From: Prostheceraeus crozeri
Lineage: Eukaryota; Platyhelminthes; Polycladida; Euryleptidae
Length of the DNA stretch: 64,000 bases
NCBI GenBank assembly: GCA_907163375.1
Contig: CAJQUW010009254.1
Span: 35,264 to 99,263, forward strand
Direction: 5' to 3'
In this document: positions 44,153-53,937 of the stretch, piece after piece
Layout: each line of letters begins with the position of its first letter
Position numbering within the stretch: position 1 is the first letter of the stretch
Position numbers and translations under genes: made by a program
Notes under the pieces: generated by a model
What the model was told of the DNA's origin: nothing
What the model saw: only the letters and a program-made list of their open reading frames with translations
Database searches by the model: none

Positions 44153-45967
44153 TAGGGTGTGCAATCCCGGAGAAAAATATCAATCCCGGGATTGATAAAG
44201 TACTATTAGTTTCATGCAGATTGCGATATGTTAAAATTGATTAAGTAGGCTCACCTACTCCATGATAACATGGTAATAATAACAGTTGATCAATTGTAAT
44301 TGTAAATCATTATCAATGATCACGAATGTGAGTAATTTCTTAAATCATTATTTGTAATAAAGCGCGTCAAGTCAAGTTAACTTTATTGATTCACAATAGT
44401 AGCGGTGGGTGAAACATTACAAATACAAAATGTGAAATTCACTAAACTCAATGTAAGTAGGTAACAGAAAATCAGCGGCCATACTTGATGAACGAATCAC
44501 CGTAACGACCTGTAAAAACATGTGGGGCAGTAATGCAAGCTCGCTTCCTTACACGATACTTGCTCAATCTTTCTGTAAACATGGAACGCAATGGATGATC
44601 GACATTGGACTCAACCTGTCGGAACAACTTATGACAAATGGAATCAACAGTATGAGACAAATCAGAAAATGAAAAATCACGGAAAAAATACGATGTCAAG
44701 AGATTCTCATGTCATGTGCATTTGCAGAAAATTTTCTTGTTCAATTCATTTAACTCGTTCACTGCCAAACAAGTATATCTCCGTTTTACCATTCATGCCC
44801 GCTGCGGCCAAGCACGTAGATCTACGTTTTTGGTAATTTTCATTTGCGATGCAAGAGTGACAAAGGAATTCACTCACCACATGATGTAAGTACAACTCAT
44901 CTGTGTCATCTGCCATGATATTACGATGCTCGTGCAGGATGACTTATTTGTGGTGATCATCGCCGTTCTGCAAGGATCGAAATGGCATCGTCAAGTAGAG
45001 CACGAAGTCGTGCATATTCTGTGGAGGAAATGGCAGAAATAATTGGAAACTCTGACAGTGAAGATGCTCCACATGCAAAAACTGCAGTCCAGCAGGCCGT
45101 AGTCCTAACATATACCCCTGTTCGGCTACCAATCCTGGTCCACGCGGAGAAGCGGTTATGAATGGCCATGAGGCCATGACTGCATGAGTGGCCATGAGTG
45201 CCATGAGGCATTTTCAGTTATTCTTCTCGGATGAGCTGTTGGAAGCTGTTGTTCAGCAAACGAATTTGTACGCTGAGCAATACTTTGAAGGTCTTGAAAC
45301 GCCTCTATCTCCACATTCAAGGATGAAACGTTGGAAGGACGTGACAATACCGGAGATGAAAGTGTTCTTTGGACTGACACTGCTATAAAGTACATGTGCA
45401 TGTCAAATATAAATATGTATCTGATTGCATTTTTTGTTTTTGTTGCACCAATTCAGTGTAATTATATAAAATCAATTAAGATTAATTTTTTGATTTAAAT
45501 TAATTCAATTAAAATCAATTAAATTTGATTTAACACCTTTTTCATTGCCTTTGACAGCAAATACTTTAAATACAATAACATATGACTAGCATTTGTAATG
45601 ATGGAACATGAAGCAAAAGTCCCAGCGACGTTGAAGGCACGCTCGCACTACACGCTAGTTGCTGTCACAGAACGAAAGCATTCAGTCACAAATGATAAGA
45701 CCCTTCCTCGGACCTTCCTTGAATACAATGATCCCCCGTGTCGAATCAGTGGCCGATTTGCACATTTATAAAATGAACGGAGAAATATTGTGAGCATTGT
45801 TTATCCTTTTATCGGGGAAATATTGTTTATCCTTTGCTAGTAATTTCTAGACTAAGCGACTGTGATAGCTAACGAAGTGAATCCCGAAAAATCCCGGGAT
45901 TTCATGATCAACAAACCCCGGATTTGAATCCCGAAATTTTTTAAAGATCCCGCGATTGTACACCATA
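44153..45967. mobile_element. hAT-like non-autonomous element (1.8 kb) carrying a piggyBac fragment
   Basis: Ends TAGGGTGTGCAATCCCGG (44153) and TATGGTGTACAATCGCGG (complement, ending 45967), with 8-bp flanks GTCGAGGG / GTCGCGGC (6 of 8 identical). The subterminal regions are rich in CCCGGGATT-type words. The right end abuts the decayed Gypsy RNase H region, so the element probably inserted into it. Inside, TTAA at 44750-44753 is followed by CTCGTTCACTGCCAAAC, which resembles a piggyBac end. Confidence 0.7.
44982..45388 (+). pseudogene. piggyBac transposase N-terminal fragment
   Basis: ATG 44982 opens 'MASSSRARSRAYSVEEM' with an acidic 'NSDSEDA' tail, typical of piggyBac N-termini. It ends at about 45160, before a short GGCCATGA(G/C) repeat. 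Then, from about 45204, 'FQLFFSDELLEAVVQQTNLY', 'YFEGLETPLSPHSRM' and 'KDVTIPEMKVFFGLTLL' match the start of the DDE_Tnp_1_7 domain. A stop follows at 45386-45388 and none of the catalytic Asp region remains. A TTAA-flanked end about 230 bp upstream fits a 3'-truncated piggyBac copy. It is distinct from the copy at 0.2-2.1 kb. Confidence 0.75.
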
Positions 45968-45975
45968 GTCGCGGC

Positions 45976-47740
45976 TAAGCCTGTTTTAGCCAACTTAGGT
46001 AAGCTAAAAAGGAAGTGGTAATCGGCTAAAAGCGTCAGCACAGGGAATATTCTTGCCCTCTTTGTATCGGAACTCATAGTCATAAGCTGACAAGATGAAA
46101 CCCCACCTTCGAATTCTGCCTGAAGCCATGACTGGTTTGCCTTTCTAATCACCTAACAAACCCTCCAAAGGACAGTGATCATTTCGAATTGAGAAATGTC
46201 TTCCATAAAGGAATTGATGAAATCGTTTAACTCCGAAAACTACAGAAAGTGACTCCTTCTCAAGCCGAGAATAGTTTTTCTGTGAAGGCGAGAGCGTTCT
46301 TGAGGCACTATCGTTCAATGCCATCGATAGGACAGCGCCTAACTCACAAGAAGATGAATTAGTGGTGATGACCAACGGTTTGTTTGGATAGTAGAAAACA
46401 AGCAATCATTCTTTTGGACTTCCAGAAAGCTCTCTGTTGGCGGTCCGACCAGTGGAATTCTGCCTGCTTTTGCAACAACTCGCTAAGTGGAGCCAACTCC
46501 GACGAAAGATTTCTCATGAAGCAACCGCAATAATTTATCAACCCAGGCAGGCCTTCAACTGTGATACATTAGTGGGAACGGGGACCTTCGTTATTGCTTC
46601 CAGCTTCTTCTTGGTAGGGTGAAGACCTCCGCGTCAATACGATGACCAGGTACTCAACAATGGAAGACAAAAGTGCATTTCTCACGGTTTAGAAGCAACC
46701 TGGCATGATCCAACCGTCTCAAAACCTCTTCCAAATTGTTCAAATGCTCTTCAACAGTCCTTCCGGTGATCAATGGATCATCCAAGTAGGAGAAAAACAA
46801 TAATTTGTCGTTAGTCTCTCCCCAATACTTTTTTCCAATATGCGAGTGATTTGAATAAAAAGGCAGATGTTATGCGCCAGACGTTTCGCGTACCAGCCGC
46901 TTTATCAATGGCAAAAATTTTTGCTAAAGCAATTAGCATTAGCTAAAGCAATATGGATGAATCTAGGCAGCACATCAGGCCTGACCTCAATTTTGCAATA
47001 AACGCGAGCTCTTCCCATATCCTTGGAAAAAACCGAAGAGTAACGACTGACCAACTCCTCAACAGACTCAATCTTATTAATCAACTTCTCAGAACTGAAA
47101 CCGAAGTCATCGTTATCGTAACAAGAAAGGGAACCTCGTATTCTGTTCCACGTTGATGATTCTGTCAGGCTGTGCACCTTTGTTTCTCAAACTCATACAA
47201 ATCTTGAAAAGGTGCCCCTTTTCCGGCAGCATGCACAAATCATGTCTTTAGCCATAAAGGTCCTAAAATCATGTGGTTTACCGCATCCAGCACGGACTCC
47301 ATTTTTCCTTTCCTCCAGATTGGGGAGTACTGACACTGGTTTGATTTGAATGTTTTTGAGTGCTGTCGTTTGAGGTAGAAGAAGAAGCTGTTTCTCAATG
47401 ATTGAGGGAAGTTTCCTGAACTGAGTGACCTTGTGAACAGTTGAAATGGAATAACTATCACCAGCCTGTCATATGTCAACAGCATTCTTGGAAGCCGCCT
47501 CCATGACCGTACAAATTCAAATGGCTCTATTCAAGATCAAAGTATTGTAGTCAGTTGTTAGTAATTTCTTCCGAATAAGCTCATCGTTAAGAGCCACCAA
47601 TCTATCTCGGAGCATTTCATTCAACACAGCTTTGAAATCACAGTATTCATGTTGTGACTTAGGAGAAGACCTTTACGAGGTAAATAAAAAACAAGCGTGC
47701 CGTTTCACGGTTAGAAAGTGGTCTGTAATTTTTCAAAACA
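45976..47740 (-). pseudogene. old Gypsy-type gag-pol remains
   Basis: Read on the minus strand from high to low coordinates: Gag-like 'NEMLRDRLVALNDELIRKKL' (about 47.6 kb), a zinc-knuckle remnant ('CGKPHDFRTF', 'CACCRKRGTFSRF', about 47.2-47.3 kb), RT start ('VEELVSRYSSVFSKDMGRAR'), the RT palm with 'LDDPLITG' (about 46.75 kb), the connector 'GLINYCGCFMRNLSSELAPL', RNase H ('ITTNSSSCELGAVLSMAL', 'LEKESLSVVFGVKRFHQFL'), and 'YKEGKNIPCADAFSRLPLP' near 46.0 kb. Many stops and frameshifts, and the protease is not visible. The hAT-like element at 44153..45967 cuts its 3' side, and the younger Gypsy appears to be inserted in its Gag. Confidence 0.82.
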
Positions 47741-47750
47741 TCTTCACACA

Positions 47751-47816
47751 GACATGCAACATTTAAAATACAGATAAACAAATCAAACATGATTTAATTT
47801 ATCATGCCATATGACA
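47751..47816 (-). repeat. 3' LTR-related block of the younger Gypsy
   Basis: On the minus strand it starts TGTCATATGGCATGATAAAT directly after a purine-rich tract. It contains the 17-nt word TGTTTGATTTGTTTATC, then ATGTTGCATGTC. The same pieces recur, rearranged, in the two hairpins at 56.5-56.76 kb. The far end is unclear because decayed Gag-like sequence of the older Gypsy begins close by. Confidence 0.6.
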
Positions 47817-47828
47817 CTCCTCCCTCTG
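47817..47828 (-). promoter_or_regulatory. polypurine tract
   Basis: On the minus strand CAGAGGGAGGAG lies immediately 5' of the TG of the LTR block, the usual position for plus-strand DNA priming in LTR retrotransposons. Confidence 0.65.
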
Positions 47829-48054
47829 AAAGTTTTAAAGCTCTGGGGAGTAACACCACTCAATGTAAAAAACGTAAATGCAAATGTAAACGTCTATCCA
47901 TATGAAAAAGCAACGATTGTTCTTATTCCGAATTCACTTTAAGACAATCGCTTAATTGAGCATCACACGTCAAGGAAACGTCACTGCTATTCACTCAAAG
48001 GATGTGTGATTTCATGAAGCAATTCACTGTTATTGACTCAAAGGATGTATGAAT

Positions 48055-48650
48055 TCATGAAACAATTGACGAAATGATAATTGCACTCATTTCCGCTTCA
48101 CTCAGTTCAGTCAAAAGTAATAGTAGTCCGGATCGTGCCGCTGCACTACACTTCTTCCGCTTCTGGTCTGACTGGGAGATGCTGTTGCAATTGTCTCCGG
48201 CCAATCGTCGTCCACGGATCCTGCCGATCGGTTCTTTCTCGTGGCTCGCTCGGCCTCGCAGATCGAATCTCCTTCCTGGCTTGCTCGGGCCGGTTCTGTA
48301 CACTGGTTGATTCGGGGTGATTCTCCACTTCTCGATCCTTGTTCGAACCTGGATCATCCGTGTAGTCGTCATCTTCTCCTCCTCTCGTCACTTTACGTTC
48401 GTCCTCAATTCTTGGAAGATCATCTGGTTCCGGGACCGTCCTCTCTCGACCTTGAGAATAATCTCGCGAGATGTTGCGAGAGTGCCATTTTTCTCCATTA
48501 TCTAGAACAACCGACTTAGATCCTACTAGCTTCCTCACAACATGGTTTCTGTGCACTTTCCCAGTTCTTGGTTTCGTCCTCATTTCCCTGCCATGCAACA
48601 GTAAGCTAGGAGAAGTGTGAGTAACTGCATGTTGTGTCGCTCTATAATTG
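48055..48650 (-). pseudogene. pol: Gypsy post-integrase tail
   Basis: After the integrase a one-base shift near 48625 leads into 'SPSLLLHGREMRTK', then 'NHVVRKLVGSKSVVLDNG' and 'KWHSRNISRD'. This is the basic C-terminal integrase/GPY-like region of Gypsy Pol, followed by a Ser/Glu/Arg-rich hydrophilic tail up to about 48055. No envelope-like frame is seen. Confidence 0.7.
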
Positions 48651-49456
48651 CAGGAATGCCTGGATGTACGGTTTCACTGAAGTTCGTTCTCTATCAGCTA
48701 TCTCAATCTGCTCAGCAAGTGTTCTGTTGAATCTTTCTACCACAGCGTTGGACTCGGGGTTATAGAGTGGCGTTCGGATGTGCTCTATATAATTTTCCTT
48801 CAGAAAACTCTGAAACTCTTTCGAGGTAAACTGCACTCCGTTATCTGACAAAATCTGCCTGGGAACTCCTTCACGACTCATAACCTGTTTGAGAACTTGG
48901 ATAATCTTCGACGCTTCTACGCTCGTTGAAAATGCAACCTCTGGCCATTTGCTGTATAAATCTACTACGACTATTGCAAATCGTTGATCTTGACTCAGAT
49001 GATTCATCGGTCCTTTTATGTCTATTGCAATTCGGTCCCAAGGGCCATTCGGCAAAGGCAACTGTTCAGTACTTGGAGCTGGACCAGCTTTACATGTCTT
49101 GGTAGCTTCTGAGCATGAATGACACAAACGGATAGCCTCCTCTACATCCTTGTCTAGTCCTGGCCACCAGTAACTCGAACGAATCCTAGCCTTGGTCCTC
49201 TGCATTCCGTGATGACTCTCATGTGCAAGACTAATAACATGACCTCTCAGTGAAACTGGAATAATCAGCCTACGGCCTCTCAACACATGTCCATTGTGGA
49301 TCGACAATTCATCCTTGACTTGGCAATATGGCCTCAAATCAGCGGGAATTTTTGTCTTTCTTTGGCCAGCTAGTTCTCATGAAACTACGAAGTTGTTGTA
49401 ATTCTGTGTATAATTCAGATTCTTCATGGAAGTTGGAAATGTCTGAGGAGTTGACT
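48642..49456 (-). pseudogene. pol: Gypsy integrase (pol 3' part)
   Basis: The H2C2 zinc-binding domain is present ('AHESHHGMQRTKARIRSSYW', 'AIRLCHSC'), followed by the catalytic core D,D-35-E: 'IAIDIKGPMNHL', 'ILSDNGVQFTSKEF', 'NAVVERFNRTLAEQ'. The frame is open over 49337..48642. Upstream it joins, through a one-base shift in an A run near 49350, to the linker next to hAT3 at 49456. It is the continuation of the protease-RT frame at 53966..56417. Confidence 0.9.
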
Positions 49457-49702
49457 CAGGGTGACCACTTCGTTAAGAGCAAAATATGGACTAAATTTAT
49501 ATATAATAATGTAAGCAATATCTTGAACGCAATTGCCTTTTTGGTACCCGAGAAACTTCGAAATTCCTTTACCGGGTCAATAAGTGGTCAACAATGGATA
49601 CGTAAATTTATAGTATCTGCTACCTTTGTCCCTAAATGTAGTTACTATCAATCGAAATAAATGCTTAGAAAGAGAACACTCTAACTGATTTCAAAGGCTG
49701 AA

Positions 49703-51218
49703 CTATTTAAACATCGAGTCAACTATTTTAAGCGACAAATTGTCCTCTCTTTCCTGAGCAAATTGTTTTTCAGTCTCCAATTTGGCTTTCTTTGCCTGAA
49801 TTTCCTCGACGGCTTTCTGAACCTCAGATAGTTGCCTTTCCAGCGATTGTAATTCTGTATTAATTATCGAACTTTTTCGCCTTCTATAAACACCCACGGC
49901 TCTTTGGAGGCGTTCCCTTTCTTCTTCTGCATGCTTCGTTTCTTTCTTTCGATCCTCTCCCTGAGCTTTATAGGTGGCACACGCCGTTTTCATAAGGCAC
50001 AACAGTTCTTCCGGTGGTTCATATTGCTCAAATGTTTCACGGTCAAAATAATCGGAGATCAGACGAAGGCAGTCGTAAGTTCTGCATTCCAAATTCGTCT
50101 GATATTGGGACTCAGTAAATTTCATTCGTGAAAATCCCGCCTCTACGACCATATTGTGCGGCGAAACAAGCAGAACTGATTCAACTAGTTGCGTCAAGCA
50201 TTCAAACTCAGCTAGCCCATTGGAAGTGTAGACCTCAGCAAGACGGAATGCGAACTCATCGTAAGGTGGAAAGTTTGTCCACTGCTTTGAAATTATTACA
50301 CGAAATAAATGCTACCAATCGTTTGAACCTACTCAAAGTTGCGTCAGTGAATTCGCTTGATTTCGTGAATAACGTGTGACTGTATCGAACCAAGGGTGAA
50401 CCAAGGAAGTCAGAGAACCGATCAAGTAGTCGCTGCAATTGATCTTCGTTGAAAGAATCCCACAACGTCTTGCAGTTATCAGTCATGATGTAAGTTAATT
50501 TCATTGGGTCCAACTGGAAAAATTGCAGTACTTTCATGGTTTCGTTAAACACGGCTTCTGCATCAACAAGTTTAAGCTGGTCGATCGTCAACTTAACCGA
50601 TGTAGTGAGGAAGCTACTGACATCGAAGTTGACATCCAGTTCACGAGTGCACAAGTAACGTGTCTGTCGAACACGTGAGTTATCGAAGTAAACCACCCAA
50701 TACTCAAGTCTGACTTTTTTGTGGTACGATGCTTCATCACAATGTAGCCCGAAAAATTTTCCAGCTATTTCCTCCATTAATCGAGAACGCACAAACGGAG
50801 CAATAGCATGTATCGTCAGATACTGGGCTTTCGTTCGCCCACAGTTAAGTTTTGTTAATTTTGAGTCAGAAAACATTTTGGAATACAAATCCCTTGTTCT
50901 GGAAATACAGTCACTGCTTCGAAAGGATCCACCATCTAATATTATCCGGAGAACATGAAAAAAAGTTGCTTTCAACTTCATTGTTTCTTCACTGACTATA
51001 CTCTGGCGCAAGTCAGATATACGTGGCTGTTTGCTTTGAGCCGCAAATGCCCTTTCGTGGACCAGCTGTTTTTCATGTTGCCGCAGACAACACGACCCTT
51101 TCGAAATCGTAAACACTTTACCATCAAGTGAACAACGCACTAAGCTGGGATTTCCATTAACGGGACGAGCCCATTGAAAATTTTGACGCATTGCACTGTT
51201 AAAAGTGCATTTCCCCAT
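49703..51218 (-). pseudogene. hAT3 transposase with C-terminal coiled coil
   Basis: Starts at ATG 51218 (a possible acceptor TTGCAG lies just upstream). An N-terminal finger ('LVRCSLDGKVFTISKGSCCL') is followed by 'RPRISDLRQ'-like sequence, an RNase-H-like part ('EIAGKFFGLHCDEASYHKKV', 'KLTYIMTDNCKTLWDSF'), a shift near 50256, then 'DEFAFRLAEVYTSNGLAEFE'. The hAT dimerisation end is 'LLVSPHNMVVEAGFSRMKFT', followed by 'ECRTYDCLRLI'. Unusually, about 100 further residues rich in Glu/Lys/Arg form a predicted coiled coil ('SLERQLSEVQKAVEEIQAKK') up to the stop at 49703. At least one frameshift, and the family's usual central insertion domain is much reduced. Confidence 0.78.
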
Positions 51219-51357
51219 TACCTGCAACGTAAACGAATACGTTAATGACTTTATTGATGAACTGACTTCAACATGTAATACATTGTGATTCAAACTCATT
51301 AGAATCGAATTATATTTAACAATTATTATTTCTACCAAATAATCGGCTTGAATGATT

Positions 51358-51588
51358 ATTTATTTCCATCTGAGAGAAGCCGAAAACCGTGATGTACGGG
51401 AAAAGCGTTTACATTCTGGCAAGGCCTTTCAACCGGTACAGCCAGTCATCGTCAGGCGAGAGACTAGCTGTGACTAACTGACTGGCTTCCCCTGACCATG
51501 ACTGGCTGTGCCGGTTGAAATGCTTTGCCAGAATATAATCGCTTGTCCGTACATCACAGTTTTCGGCTACTCTCAGATGGAAATAAAT
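51358..51588. repeat. foldback hairpin inside hAT3
   Basis: ATTTATTTCCATCTGAGAG at 51358 is mirrored at 51588. The arms run about 95-100 bp through 'CCGTGATGTACGG', 'ATTCTGGCAA' and 'CAACCGGTACAGCCAGTCAT', with roughly 10% mismatches, around a short centre. No gene; a palindromic insertion of unknown class. Confidence 0.75.
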
Positions 51589-52891
51589 AAATTTAACAAA
51601 TTTAAAAATATTGACGAATATTACGCGTATAGCATTCGTAAGTGCTAGAAAGGGACTTGGAGTCCCATCATTTTATAGAGCTCCGGCTTCCATTTTTTAT
51701 TTCTGGTTTCGTTTACTGCATTGTTTAACCTGACGGTTTATTTCTCTCCTTATGGGAAAATGCATCGTAATCTGTTGACGATGCACTAATTCTATTATGC
51801 ATAAGACATTGTAATCGGAGGTCTTAACCCGTCTATGGGATCGTAATTACAAAGTTAATTAGTTTAGAGTTTTAGAAACAATCTCATTTAAAATCGCAAA
51901 TTTTTCTAGAGAAATCTACCAGCCAGGTTAAAAAACGATATCATAAATTGTTGAAAATTCAAACGACAAAGATGGTATTTCCTCCGAATGCAAATAAGAT
52001 CGAAACTGTTGTTGTAACATTGTTGTCGAACGTATTATCAACCCTTCGAAATATTATGAATCAACACTAATTTGATATTATCACCTAGTTAATACGATAA
52101 TTCTGTAAAATATTTTGTAAAACGATTTGATCTGCTTTGTAGCATTAATATAAACATAAGCACTCGTTAACATATAAATATGTCAAGTAATTATGCTAAT
52201 TAATAAGCATATAATCAAAATTTGATTTAAAACAGCTGCACAGTGCATGGGCCCAGAAATTGTGTTACCGCTATTAAAGGCGTGTTGTACGTTGACGCCG
52301 TCAATTTAATAAAATGACGCTGACGGCGTCAAGTTGCGTAAAAAGAGCGCTAGCGTCAATTTTCGTATACAGTGGGTAAAATTCACTTTCAAGTATAGTG
52401 ATGACAAAATGTTTTCTAATATACATATACTTTACTTAGTAAACGATTTTATTTCTCGTATACTTAAATGTTACATCCGGCAATGTATAAAGTGACATTT
52501 ATCATTCGATTCATATCTATTGGAGTTTGGGAATTGGTCTAATCGCGATAATCTCAATAATCTGTATGCTTATGTTATAGCAATTTGAGGTCTAGCAGAT
52601 ACTTCTTACGTCGAACAGATAAGTGGGTAATTCATATGTACTTTTTTTAAAACGCCTAGTAAAAATTATCATTGCTCAAATATTACATGAGTAGATATTA
52701 GAAGATCATATCCCGGTTAAAAATCTACACATATATTTATAACTTAGTGTACAGGATGACTATAACGTCAAAATAAGTCAAAACATTCGAACAAAACCAT
52801 CACACAATAAACCAATGAACATCTGCATAACAATAGAAACAATAACAATTGCGCCAACAAAAAACGTTTTGTCAAAAAATAAACTCTAGAT

Positions 52892-53292
52892 CAGCAGCGG
52901 GCAACTAAATTGCGATAGTGGGCCAATGTGAGTGCTCCGCGGCGAAATGGCTCGCGGGTCTTCTTCAAGCGTATCAGCGGTTCATTAACTATAAAACGTA
53001 TACAGTTATAAACTAAGTAATATCTTTGCCGACAATTCCTTTTATAGGCTACTTCATATTTGCCAAGTGTAGGCCTACAACAGGTGCCGTTTACATAAGC
53101 GTATAGTGGTTCTTACTTGACCATATTAGACCATATAATTGTAGGTCATCTTAGTATGCAGTCACCTGTTATACAGCTCATATTTTATATAAATCGGTCC
53201 ACTTTAGATTTATGAAATAGTCGCGGGCCACTCAATACGGGCCGCGGGCCGCTATATGTCGGCTACCCCGTGCAACGCGTTGCCCACTACTT
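52892..53292. mobile_element. small hAT-like element (401 bp) inside hAT3
   Basis: Ends CAGCAGCGGGCAAC and AAGTAGTGGGCAAC (complement), with flanks CTCTAGAT / TTCTAGAT (7 of 8). The subterminal sequence is rich in GCGGGCC(A/G)C words. No coding sequence. Confidence 0.55.
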
Positions 53293-53937
53293 TTCTAGAT
53301 TGCTCTATGGACATGGGGACATTATTTCCGTGATATTCTGCACATTATAATTTCACAGCTCAACTCAATAAACAGTTCATCAAATCAGTCCTATTTTTCC
53401 TCAATATTTCGATCACTTTTGTCTGTTCACATAGTCCTTTTGTCCAAATAGGTATACTATGTTCATATTTTTCGCATCCAATTGAGATGTACCAGTTGAA
53501 GATTGAAATCCTTCAATTGAAAATTATCAAGAAGCAAAACAACGAACGATATGATACTGACCGAATTTGGCAATAACAATGAGCTGAAATCACGAGATCT
53601 CAAATAATTAGATAATCATTTCATAACCACGTCAAACACCATAGGACAAATAAATTATCAGATTTGTTATTGTTACCTTTTGAATTAAATTCAGATGCAT
53701 GGACTTCAATGAAGAGATATATACCAAATACAAACTTTGTATACTACATGCAGTTAGTAAATACGATCAAGTAGCAACCTTGATTATTTCGTTTTGGGAA
53801 CAGAATTAGTATTAATTTCAATAGAATGATTAAAATTAATTTAAAATAACTTCTTTTGAAGTATGGACTTTTATGGACTTCGCAAATAATATGGACCGGT
53901 CCATAAATATGGACCAAGTGGTCACCCTGAGTTGACT

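Larger units (their letters stand above)
49457..53929 (-). mobile_element. hAT element 3 (4.5 kb) inserted in Gypsy pol
   Basis: Terminal inverted repeats CAGGGTGACCACTT (49457 and complement ending 53929), with an exact 8-bp duplication AGTTGACT (49449-49456 and 53930-53937). It carries one minus-strand transposase gene near its left end and about 2.6 kb without a gene, including a foldback hairpin and a smaller element. It interrupts Gypsy pol between RNase H and integrase. Confidence 0.95.

Noticed and set aside
44472-44699. Minus-strand frame inside the hAT-like element
   Set aside because: No recognisable motif; it overlaps the region just outside the piggyBac end.
47650-47816. A 167-bp 3' LTR ending ...GTCACAACA at 47650
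   Set aside because: The stretch 47650-47745 reads as decayed Gag of the older Gypsy ('RPLSNRETAR', 'NEMLRDRLV' beyond), so the resemblance of the last bases to the LTR end at 56.5 kb may be chance. Only 47751-47816 was kept.
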